Origin: Anastrepha obliqua
Lineage: Eukaryota > Arthropoda > Insecta > Diptera > Tephritidae
NCBI RefSeq assembly: GCF_027943255.1
Contig: NC_072893.1
Span: 36,416,001-36,480,000, forward strand
Reading direction: 5' to 3'
Length of the DNA: 64,000 bases
This document shows, piece by piece, positions 12,935-22,968 of this stretch (position 1 is the stretch's first letter; the number at the start of each line of letters is the position of its first letter). The position numbers were made by a program, and so were the translations under genes. The notes beneath the pieces are model-generated. The model did no database searches. It had not been told where the DNA came from and worked only from the letters and a program-made list of their open reading frames with translations.

Positions 12935-14695
12935 CTAGGAATTGGTTTATTTGTAGGTTTGAGTTGATAAAAACTGAATAGAAAAATTAAAAAAATAATA
13001 AAAATTGTGAGATTTATTTAATGTTGAAAATTGTGTTATGAAGCTCTCTCGAGTGAAATACCATATCTTCGGTACTTTTCAAAATTTTTAGGTGATATAT
13101 CTTACGTGTTTTTATAATATTTTTTTTTTCTAAAAACAAAGCTCCGGGTTTGGAATGTTAACGGAATCCCACTACGAAACTTTTAGGGATTACTGAGTGT
13201 ATTCTAGTGATTAAAGATAAAAATAAGGAGGTTGCGTTTTTCACAAAATATAAACATAAAAAAACAATTTCTAAAAATTTAGCAAAAACAATTTTTTTGA
13301 AAAATAAGAAAGATACAAACAGTTATTTTACAAAATTTTTAAACAATTTTTTTTTTTGACTAGAACTTTTTTATTTCAATAAAATTTATCAAAAGAATAC
13401 GAAACAAAAACAATATTCCGAAAATATTGCAAAAAATTTAAAAAAAAATTTGCAAAAACAATGAAAAATTGTGAGACATTTTTTTTTCAATACAAAACAA
13501 AAAAAAAATTCTAAAAACTTTCCAAAAAAATTCTTTTTCATTTTCTTGCAATATTTTTTTCTAAATTTTAAACCTTTAGGATGCGTTTTTCACAAGCCAC
13601 AAAAATATAGCAAAAACGTTTTTTTTTTTTTCGAAAAATAAGGAAGATACAAAGTCATTTTTTGTAAAAATTTTACACATTTTTTCTTTTGTTTACTAAA
13701 ACAAAAAAAAATCTAAAAAAATGTATCAAATCGAAACAAAAAAAAATTCCAAAAATATTGCGGGAAATTCCAAGAAAATTAAAAACACTTGTTTATGCAA
13801 AATTTTGAGAAACTTTTTTTCAATACAAAAAGAAAAAACGTTTGTAAAAACTTTGTAAAAACAATTTTTTTTTTAATTTTCTTGCAATATTTTTGGAAAT
13901 TTTTCTTGTTTAAGAATTTTTTTTTTCAATACAAAACAAAACAAATTTGCTAAAAATTTAGCAAAAACAGTTTTTTTAAGATGTTTTTGCAAAATTTTTA
14001 GACAATTTTTTTTCTTTAGTACCTTTTATTAAAACAAAAAAATGTATGAAAATAATATGAAACAAAAAAAAAAAAAGCCAAATATATTGCAAAAAATGGC
14101 AGGAAATTTAAAAACACTTCTTTATGCAAAATTTTGAGAACCTTTTTTTCAATACAAAATAAAAAAAAACTTTTCTAAAAACTTTGCAAAAATAATTTCT
14201 TCTTTAATTTTCTTGCAATATTTTTGGAATATTTTTTGGTTGAGAATTTATCTATACAAAACAAATTTTCTAAAAATTTAGCAAAAACAATTTTTTTGTA
14301 AAATAAGATACAAAAAATGTTTTTGCAAAATTTTTAGAAATTTTTTTTTATTTGCAAAAACATTTTTTGTTCTAATTGTTTTTGCAAAATTTTTTTCTTT
14401 TTGTTTTTTTTTTGTGTTTGAGAATTTCTTTTTTCACTACAAAACAAAAAGAAAAGAATTTTGCAAAAACAATTAGAAAAAAAAAATGTTTTTGTAAAAT
14501 TGCAAAACAACGGAAACCTCAGGTTTAAAAACAATATTCTGCCAAAATTTTTAGAAATTTTGTTTATTGTTTGTATTATATTTTATGAAAAACACAACTC
14601 TCAGGCGTTTTTTTTATTTTTGTCATTAATAACTAAGACTATACCCAATAATCCCTAAAAGTTTCGTAAGGGGATTCCGTTAACATTACCAAGAA
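12935..14695. mobile_element. foldback-like AT-rich element, copy B
   Basis: The left part (12935-13140) resembles copy A (AATTGGTTTATTTGT, TTAATGTTGAAAATT). A pair of inverted repeats then flanks about 1.4 kb of A/T-only tandem-like sequence: 13153-13250 (AATGTTAACGGAATCCC, GAAACTTTTAGGGATTA, GCGTTTTTCA) against the reverse complement of 14590-14692 (TAATCCCTAAAAGTTTC, GGGATTCCGTTAACATTACC). The interior repeats motifs such as TTGCAAAATTTTTAGA and TAGCAAAAACAATTTTTTT many times. No ORF is present. Confidence 0.55.
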
Positions 14696-14771
14696 AGGGT
14701 GCTTTAATAACGCTTTAAAGCACAGTTCTGCAAGTTTTAAGTAAAATCATTTTGTTGCGCATACACAAGAA

Positions 14772-14882
14772 TACTCCGCAAGTACCAAGCTGGATTCAGA
14801 CCAAATAAGTTGACAGTCGACCCCATTGCAACTATGCATATTATAGCTGAAGAGGAAATGAAATGCAGGAGTCAGGAGTTAT
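14772..14882 (+). pseudogene. LINE reverse transcriptase fragment
   Basis: One frame gives RKYQAGFRPNKLTVDPIATM followed by HIIAEEEMKC. This is the RT motif 3 region (Q.GFR...ST.D.I..L) of RTE/CR1-like LINEs. It is about 35 codons long with no flanking RT sequence, and it sits next to the foldback-like element. Confidence 0.5.
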
Positions 14883-15299
14883 AAAAGAGAACAGAGAATT
14901 TAAGATTAATATTTCTTACCAGGGAAAAAGAAATTATTTTAAGTATTTGTAATAATTAATTCTAATTAATGGGATTGAATGGAAAAAAATAAATGAATAT
15001 GAATAAATTTTATAAGTGAACATCTTCCACTATTTGCAACGTTGTCTTTTTGCAATATTTAAAATATCACAACTTAAAATATTAGTAGGGTTCCTCACAG
15101 TCCTCTAAATAAACCGCATCATTGATGGTCATTTCAAAGAGATTTTGTCCATTGCAAAGTGAGCGCCTCAGCACTCTCAACAAATTCCTCGAAATATTAA
15201 ATTATTTTCAAAATAGGATTAAATTTACTAAAAACTATTATCTTACCCTTCCTCATCGCGAACTCTTTGGCCCAGCTTGACATTTGTTTTAACATTTGA

Positions 15300-16450
15300 A
15301 TAACACACTTGCAATGAAGAAAGCACTTGCTACTATACCAGATATACCACCAGTTTTCGGAGCGGTGCACACTGTTCTCGATGCCAGTGGACAATCGGGT
15401 GCCTGTCGTTAGCTTCGGTAGGAAGTATGATGTTTCGATCCCAGGTAGAGATCAATGGTTAAGTCCAGAGAACCTATTAACGGGATATCAGCACACTTTC
15501 TACACCGACGGATCCAAAACCAGTGATGGAAGCGGATCTGGATGGTACTTAGACGAAGACACTAAGTACTCCTATGCCACAGGACAGACGGTCACGGTAT
15601 TCCTTACGGAAGTCCATCTTGAATGTGGCGTACTGGCTAATTGAGAAAAAGTGGCAGTATTGGAATTTGTAGTGAAAGTCAAGCTGCACTGAAAGCCCTT
15701 GCTAACCCACGCTGCTCTTCGTAGTAAGTCGGTGAATGTAAGACAAAACTGAACAGTGTTGCGAAACACAACAAAGTTAGTCTTATTTGGGCGCCTGGAC
15801 ATTTTGGTATTGCAGGGAACGAGTTAGCTGATAACTGGCTAATGAAGGTTCTGCAAATATGCCACTTTGCGCTGAGCCCTTTCGAGGTGTCAATTCTGCA
15901 TCTATTCAACTATGGATTGGCGCCTTCATGAGGTCTATCCGTAGAAGGCGTTGGTCTGAGTTGGGCTCCTGCAGAGTAGCCAAGTGCTTTGTGAAAGAAC
16001 CAAACAGGAAAATAGCGACCTTTCTCCTAAAACTCAGCAGAAAGGACCTGAGAGTACTGGTGGGTGTAATTACAGGGCACAACGTCTGTGGACAGCATAT
16101 GGCTGCCATGGGGGTCGTCGACAGCCCGATATGCCTATCCTGTCTTGAGAATGACGACACTGTAGATCATTTTCTCTGTAGCTGTCCGGCGTTTTCCAGA
16201 ATCAGACTTAGCATATTGGGTTGCGATGTACTGAGTATGGATAAAGTTCATACTCTTCCTCTTCCGGGTCTCCTAAAATTCATCAATTAATCCAAGAGAT
16301 TTGTGGAAGAGTGAACTCAAACTAATTTATGCGTCTTACCACCCACATGTGATCTTTTCTATGACTACTTTTTTCTACTGAAATCTATCTGGGTGTAGTA
16401 CAATGGTCTCCTCACTGAGTGATTGGACTTGTCCAACCCCCCACAAATCT
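15300..16450 (+). pseudogene. LINE RNase H and C-terminal zinc knuckle, broken
   Basis: Plus-strand frames show an RNase H start (FYTDGSKTSDGSGSGWYL, about 15500), a middle region broken by frameshifts (LIWAPGHFGIAGNELADN-like at about 15781-15836), and a C-terminal block at 15900-16290. That block has FLLKLSRKDLRVLVGVITGH, then C..C....D..DHFLC.CPAF and SRIRLSILG. This order (RNase H, GH motif, CCHC-like knuckle) is typical of I/LOA/R1-group LINE ORF2. RT and endonuclease are absent (5' truncation). The tail is CACAAATCTAATCTAAC, a variant of the CCTAACC-type end. Confidence 0.75.
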
Positions 16451-16484
16451 AATCTAACACACTCGCAAAAGTTAGACTTACGAA

Positions 16485-16690
16485 AAGGCTTTCAACTCTC
16501 TTATTAGGGCTAATAAAAAGCGTGGAAGATCGCCAAGAAGATAAGCAGACGATGTTGATGCAGATTTACGCCTTGTAAATGCTAGACTAAGCGACGCAAT
16601 GAATCGAGTCGTATGGAGCGCAATTGTGATGGAAGGTACTGGCCTACCCCGAGCTGTAATTGCTATGATAATGACGGCTTGCAAAAGATT
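16485..16690 (+). pseudogene. RTE/CR1-like LINE C-terminal end
   Basis: A plus frame gives KKRGRSPRR, stop, ADDVDADLRLVNARLSDAMN and RVVWSAIVMEGTGLPRAVIA. This resembles the basic R-G-R-P-...-W.DDV...W C-terminus of RTE/CR1-like ORF2. The end, CCCCGAGCTGTAATTGCTAT followed by ATGA-type repeats, recurs at 22934-22960, so both are probably 3' ends of one family. Confidence 0.4.
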
Positions 16691-16825
16691 CTTGGCTACA
16701 GTGGAAAAGGAACACTTTTATCATGGCACAATCGCAAGTTAATCGTTTGTGAACAGGCAGAGTTAAAAATTTCCGTGGAAATGAGAAAGAAAACCTGTTT
16801 TTCACTTCACGTTTACACAGAAGTA

Positions 16826-17511
16826 CAGGGTTTGATTGAAAAATAATGAGCCTTTCTGGTCCCAGTTCGCTGGCAACAGCGGAGCAGTCAACATCGCTCC
16901 ACGCGTGAAAGATGTTTTAAAAGTGTGTTAGGATTTTGCAGTGGCGAAAATGCAGCGATCGTTGGAGCAACGTTACTCGATCAAATTTTGCGTAAAGCTA
17001 AACAAAACGAGTACTGAAACCATTGGGCTATTCAAAGAGGCTTACGGGGACCAATTTTTGTCCAGTGCCCAGGTAAAACGGTGGCACAAGTCGTTCAAGG
17101 AAGGCCGGCAGGACGTCGAAGACGAACAGCGGTCTGGAAGGCCTTCGACGACACAAACAGACGAAGATGTGAACCGGGTTCGTGAATTTTTGAACATTGA
17201 CCGTCGTGCTAGTCTACGTGAGATCAGCCCAGACCTGTCCCCTCCGGACTTCTTCTTGTTCCCGCGCCTGAAAAGAAAGCTGAAGGGGAAGCGTTTAGAC
17301 TCCATCGAGGCGATCCAAAAAGCTGTAACAGCCGAATTGAACGTGATTCCAGCGGATGAGTTTAAAAAATATTTCCTGCAGTGGAAGGACCGCTACCAGC
17401 AGTGTATTGACGCTCAAGGGTCCTATTTTGAAGAATATTAGTTGTATAAGCCAAAAGGTTTAATAAAATTGCTTAAAAAAATAAGGCTCATTACTTTTCA
17501 ATCAAACCCTG
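16826..17511 (+). mobile_element. mariner deletion derivative with intact ends
   Basis: A 686-bp element is bounded by inverted repeats of about 28 bp (CAGGGTTTGATTGAAAAATA at the left, its near-complement TTTTCAATCAAACCCTG at the right) and by TA on both sides (16824-16825, 17512-17513). It carries a shortened transposase frame. A second copy lies at 61179-61990 in the opposite orientation and has a different internal deletion. Confidence 0.9.
16950..17441 (+). CDS. internally deleted mariner transposase, open frame
   Basis: ATG at 16950 opens 163 codons. The N-terminal DNA-binding part is present: a paired-like HTH with [40 protein letters not shown] and [18 protein letters not shown] (residues about 5-90). 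After ASLREIS the frame jumps directly to PDLSPPDFFLFPRLKRKLKG, the third catalytic Asp region, and ends QCIDAQGSYFEEY. Compared with a usual mariner transposase of about 345 residues, roughly half is missing, including the first two catalytic Asp. The join shows AG microhomology and keeps the frame. The protein could bind the TIRs but cannot catalyse transposition. A repressor role is only inference. Confidence 0.75.
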   Translation: MQRSLEQRYSIKFCVKLNKTSTETIGLFKEAYGDQFLSSAQVKRWHKSFKEGRQDVEDEQRSGRPSTTQTDEDVNRVREFLNIDRRASLREISPDLSPPDFFLFPRLKRKLKGKRLDSIEAIQKAVTAELNVIPADEFKKYFLQWKDRYQQCIDAQGSYFEEY

Positions 17512-17526
17512 TAGAATGAAAGTAGA

Positions 17527-18164
17527 TTAAGGGGTTAGAATTTTCAAAAAATCGATTTTTTTTTAATTTTTTAATTTTTTTTAGTTTCAAAGTTTTTGGA
17601 AGTATCATACAAGGCAGCGCGTTTCTCTCAAAATGGTGTTTTCAAAGTCAGTTTCTAACCTTACTCCAAAACGGCTAAACCGATTAGTCTCAAATCTTAA
17701 CATAAGCTTTTTAAATATATTTTTTAGTAATTATTTGAACATTTTTTTCTCACCGATAAATATCTTTTTTTATAAATAATTTAAGGCCAAAGCTTTGGCC
17801 AAAAATCGATTTTTTTTTTTTGAGAAACCGCCATTTTACCAAAAAAAAAATTAATTTTGCTTATTCCTTCAAATTACTAAATTTAACATTACTTAATGAA
17901 ATCTGTTTGGTTTTTTAATTTCAGAAGAACCAGTTCAGAGATATACATAGGTTACCGCAAAACGTCTTTTTTGAGAGAAGCTCCCGGAGTTCAGCTGTAG
18001 CTCATTTCCAAATAAATATTTTTGCTAATACTAAGTCTTAAAATACAGCTAAAAGATAACAAAGTATGTGTACAAATTTTTAGATCAATAAATATTAAAG
18101 TTTTCTCAGAAAAAATTTTGGAAAATTCGCTTTTTCGGCCTTCTAACTGTATATAACGCCTTAA
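17527..18164. mobile_element. TTAA-flanked MITE-like element
   Basis: The sequence TTAA-GGGGTTAGA at 17527 is mirrored by TATAACGCC-TTAA at 18164, giving short inverted ends and a TTAA duplication as in piggyBac-type insertions. The 638-bp interior is AT-rich, non-coding and partly palindromic in character (AAATCGATTTTT occurs near both 17550 and 17805). It begins 15 bp from the mariner end. Confidence 0.5.
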
Positions 18165-19560
18165 TCTGTTATTTCACCAATTAAGAAGAAGTGAAGCAGA
18201 ATACGGTTGTTGTTGCCAAAATGTTTGCATGACCATGAAAAAGTTTATTTCTGCTTGAAATACCTTCCTATTAAAATCAACTGTCTAACCTGAAGAGAAC
18301 GCGTATCATTTATGAATGTTCCCAAATTATATTGTATTTATAGTTCTTTTAAGCACTTTTGATAAATTTTACACCCTTCTCCCTCCCTCAACAGATTTTA
18401 GAGTTTTTAATTTTAAAAACCAATAATACTTAAATGCATACAATTTTTTATTAACTACACAAATTTATTTCCCATTAAATCGTCAAATATTTAGCCGAGC
18501 ACGTGTTTACTGGCCCTTCCCTAGTTCAGTCACATTTAAGTTTATTCTCCCCAGACCATTGACAATTCCCAACTCATCGGAATAATTTGCTATTTCACGC
18601 TCAGTCACCTATTCCATTTGTATTGATGTCACTTTCTGCATAAATAAAATAAATTTGTAGAGCCTCCAGTTCCCCCCATCGCTACTTTCCTATTGGCTAT
18701 ACACTATAAGTATTTACTTATGTATTTGTGCATGTGAGCTGTCCCATTTGTCTGGGACTCATTTTCCGATTATGCGATTATGTAAAGCGCCATAGCGGAC
18801 ATCACGTTCTTACTGTACTTGGGCGCATAATTTCTTTTATAACTTGTTGCGACGTACTTATGTATGCATGTTTGTATGTATGTATGCACATCCATACATA
18901 TTTATTTATGGTTTTTTGTGGTTGAAAAAATAATTTTCTGTTTTACCTTAAATGGCGGCAAGTACATAAAACACGTTAGGAATGTGGCCAAGTGCCATTA
19001 ACTTTCGGATTTCATTACAAAAGCGACAATTCAGCTTTGGACAAACATAAATAAAAAAAAATAAAATTAAGAATATTTCGTTATATTTTAACTTGTAGTT
19101 TGTTTTATAAAAAAAATTAATTAAAACATGTTTGCTTATCTTAATTGTCTTCACTCAACACGCTCAGACGGCGTAACACCACAACAACAATTATTTTCAA
19201 CGCACCACCTGCTGATGACTAAAATAAGTTGCGGTTAATTTGCAATAACAGCGACGAATTCGTTGATGACTTCATGGCGATGCTTGCTTTCAAAACACTC
19301 GTAAAACTGTAGCTTTAAAACGTGGCCATGGGATTAGTCACATACATACATACATAGTTGCAACACTATTTGACACTTATGAATTAGAAAGCTGCAGTAC
19401 ATAAACAGGCAAGCAATGGAGCGCATAAAAGCCAAAATAAAGGTTTCCAACACTCAAAATCGTTTTTTATTTAGTAAAAAAGTTATTCAAAAATAAAGTT
19501 GGATAATTATTGTAGACGTCCCAAAATGCAAGATGTGACGAAAAGAATTCACGAATTCTT
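18165..19560. other. non-coding stretch, nothing assigned
   Basis: AT-rich sequence with TATG/CATA microsatellite near 18860-18905 and 19340-19352. No supported gene. Confidence 0.45.
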
Positions 19561-19564
19561 CTAC

Positions 19565-21845
19565 AGCTGGCGTCGCTTTTGTGGAATTGCAGAAATCACA
19601 GGATATTGCCTCACCGTTTATTAAAATTATCATAAGAAGTTGTCTTAACATGGGCTACATTCCGCTGGGATGGAGAGAGACAAAAGTCTCTTTCATACCC
19701 AAGGCAGGCAGGTCCTCACACACTAACCCCAAAGACTTCAGACCAATTAGTCTTAAGTCTTTCCTCCTCAAAATTCTAGAGAGGATAGTGGACGACCGCA
19801 TACGGGGCGCTATACCAATAAATAAGTTCTACTCGACGCAGCAGGCCTACAATAAGGGGAAACCTACAGAAACCGCTTGACGGGTTGGTGGAAAAATGTT
19901 TATCAAATAAAGAGTTTGCAATGGTTGCCTTCGTAGATATAGAAGGCGCCTTCAACAACATAAAGGCGAACGATATTGTAGATGCTTGAGAAGACTTTGG
20001 AGTTGAACCACACGTTGTTGCCCTGATAGAAGCAATACTCGTCAGAAGGAGGGTAACGGCAAATTTAGGCAACACTAATCAGCAGACAGGTCTGCAGAGG
20101 CACACCTCAAGGTGGTGTCCTCTCCCCTCTCCTCTGGATTTTGGCGGTGAACTCGCTATTGCTGACCCTGGAGAGAGGGGGTTGCCACGTCACTGCATAC
20201 GCAGATGACCTAGCAATTGCTGTTAAAGGCAGATATCCTAACACCGTCATGGACATTCTGCACTCTAACATGGTCACGCTTAGGAGCTGGCTGGATAGTA
20301 GGGGACTCGCTATAAATCCCGCAAAAACTGAAAGAATTCTCTTCACAAGTAAACATAGGCTTCCTACAATCTCCCCGCTGGTTTTCAAGGGTGTGGAGAT
20401 TCCTTTGAGAGAGAATGTCAAGTACTTAGGACTCATATTAGATAGAAAACTCACGTGGAAACCTAATATTAAGGAAAGAGTAAAAAAGGCCAACGGGCAT
20501 TATATACTTGCAATAGAGCGGTCGGTATTAAATGAGGGTTAACACCTCGCGTTACTCATTGGCTATATATGGTGGCCATCTGCTCTAAAGGCGAGTTACG
20601 CTAAAATCATGAGTAAGGTCCAAAGAGCAGGTCGTTTATGCATCTCTGGTGCTTTGAGGTCTACCCCAAACAAAGCGCTGGAAGTGCTAATCAAATTACC
20701 TGCCCTAAATCTGGTAGGGAAACACGTAGCCGCCGCCTCGGCACTCAGACTCAAAAATATGGCGCTATGGAAAGACCGGTGGTTTGGCCACGCTTCTCTT
20801 TTGCACTCTATGAATAGTCACAAACAAGAAATAGACTACTCTATCCCTAGACTCACCTTTGAAAGGCTCTTCAAGACGAGTATACCGTCAAGAAGGGAGT
20901 GGCAGCCACCAAGGCCATGGAGAAGGGGAGAATTAAATTTTTATACAGATGGTTCCAAGCTAGTCGACAAAGTTGGCCATGGAGTATTTTCGAAAGAATT
21001 AGGACTGGAACTATCCGTTCGACTACCAGACTACTGCAGCGTCTATCAGTCAGAGGTTCTACCCATTAAAGAAGTGGCTACATACCTAAATATGCATGCC
21101 GTAACAAAAACGACTATAAATATAAAATATACTAAGATCAAAGGCTGCACAGGAATGCCGAGCAGCCTTAAATGATATTAGCGTCGTATTCAAGGTCAGA
21201 CTTATTTGGGTTCCGGGACACAGAGATATTAAGGGAAACTGTAGAGCTGATGAGTTAGCCAGAAAAGGTACTGCTCTTCAACTGCTCAGTGATAAAAATA
21301 CCATTGGAATACCCATGGCCACAATTAAAAAAAATAATAAAAAAACGCACTATCCAAGAGGTTAATAAGTCATGGAGAAATGAAGATACATGCGTAACAG
21401 CTAAGCTACTATGCCGCAAATAAACAAGAAAAAGACAAAGGAATTGCTTAGCCTCTCCAGATACACTATCTCGAAGGTCGTGTTTTGTTTAACCGGTCAT
21501 TGGCAATTTAGCAGGCATTCCTCGAGACTAGGAGCTTTCTCCTATGAATATTGTAGAAGCTGTAGAGATGAGGAGGAGGAAGAAACAGTAGAGCACTTCC
21601 TTTGCAATTGTCCAGTCTTAGCTAAAATCAGAGCAGGTTGTCTAGGTAAACACTTTTTTAATTCTCTCACAGAAATGTCTGACGTGGGGATTAGACCAAT
21701 CCTGCGCTTCAAAGGAGCCTCGAAATGGTTTTATGAAAGTAAATAAACAAGGTTTCCGTATCGCACAGTGATATTACAACGGACCTGTGTGGTCTAAGTG
21801 AGTTGGTCATACGGACCGAGTACCACCATAACCTAACCTAACCTA
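19565..21845 (+). pseudogene. 5'-truncated RNase H-bearing LINE
   Basis: RT starts mid-domain at 19581 (GYIPLGWRETKVSFIPKAGR, DFRPISLKSFLLKILERIVD). It continues with broken frames through FVDIEGAFNNI (about 19930) and CHVTAYADDLAIAV (about 20190, catalytic YADD retained), then LGLILDRKLTWKPN. RNase H follows (FYTDGSKLVDKVGHGVF at about 20940; QAALNDI at about 21160; VPGHRDIKGNCRADELA at about 21210), then the zinc knuckle CRSCRDEEEEETVEHFLCNC (about 21555). It is closely related to the 50767-56169 LINE but is a separate family. The 3' end is CATAACCTAACCTAACC. Possible degenerate target repeats are GGCGTCGCTTTT (19569) and AGTGTCGCCTTTT (21845). Confidence 0.85.
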
Positions 21846-22169
21846 GTGTCGCCTTTTCATATTTCTCTCCCGAAGTTCAGTCAGAACGTGAATGTGGTAA
21901 TGCTAACTAGTATATCGACCTTCAAGAACCTAGGAAAGATGCACAATTTTTTCGAAAAAAAACAAAATATTAGTATTATGATTTTGCTATGAATATTGAT
22001 TTACGCATTTGGGCTTTTGGGCTCCCGCGAAAATTTCCGAATCAGAAGAAGAAATCATGATTCTAACCTTTCAAATAAGTTGGGCTCATTTCCGTGGTGA
22101 AAGTACAAATAAATATTTTTACGAACTTATTGTCATCCAAACTGGATAATTGTATCCCCCATTAACACC
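21846..22169. other. non-coding stretch, nothing assigned
   Basis: About 320 bp of unassigned sequence between two LINE remnants. Confidence 0.4.
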
Positions 22170-22968
22170 ATTTAGAACCAATAGATCAACAACAGACCAA
22201 TGCTTCGTAAAGTGGCAATTTTTTTAAAAATTCAATCAGCGTGGACTCGATATTCACTGTCTTTTTATAGACTTCATTCTACGTCGGCAAGAAATACCAC
22301 TGAAGCTCGCCTCACTAGTTACTATGACTCTAACAGGAACAGTATCTAAGGTGATGGTATCAGAAAAAACCATTGACCCTTTCAAGGCTCTCACGGGTAT
22401 CAAGCAACACAATGTGCGCCGTAATTTTTAACTTAATTTTGTACTTTGTTATCAACGACGCGACTATTTTCTCGAGAAGCGTCCAGATCTGTGGCTATGC
22501 TGTCGATCTAATTAACAATGCCAAACTAACTAGTTGGTCTAAAAGTCTATATCGAAAAGATTAAATACTTGATTAGATCGCAAAACAAGGGTCGTTACGG
22601 TAACCTGAAAGTCGTACTCTACGTATTTCAAAAAATGGAAACCTTCGTTAACTTTTGAAACCTCTATAAACGACAGACTGCAGGCGCATATCTCAAACTG
22701 CGTGAAAACTGCAAACTCCTAGTTAAGAAAATAGATCTATAGGACAGATCTGTAGGACTCTTTATAAGGCCATTAGCAACGTGTGGATGTGAAACGTGGC
22801 TGGCTACTAATATAAAGCACTATCTCTTACATTTTGAACGTAAAACTTTGAGGAGAATTGTTGGTGCTGTACAGAATTTCAAAGATGACTGCGAGAGTGC
22901 AGCAGAAAGTGCAGACGGCCACCAAGAAGGTTCACCCCGAGCTATAATTGTTATGATCATGATAAACA
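22170..22968 (+). pseudogene. RTE/CR1-like LINE RT remnant
   Basis: Scattered plus-strand frames give RT pieces: SVQICGYAVDLI (a degenerate YADD box, about 22485), KIKYLIRSQNKGRYGNLKV (about 22560), DRSVGLFIRPLATCGCETWL (about 22745), and HFERKTLRRIVGAVQ (about 22830). The 3' end CCCCGAGCTATAATTGTTAT with ATGATCATGA matches the end at 16650-16690. Stops and frameshifts are frequent. Confidence 0.6.
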
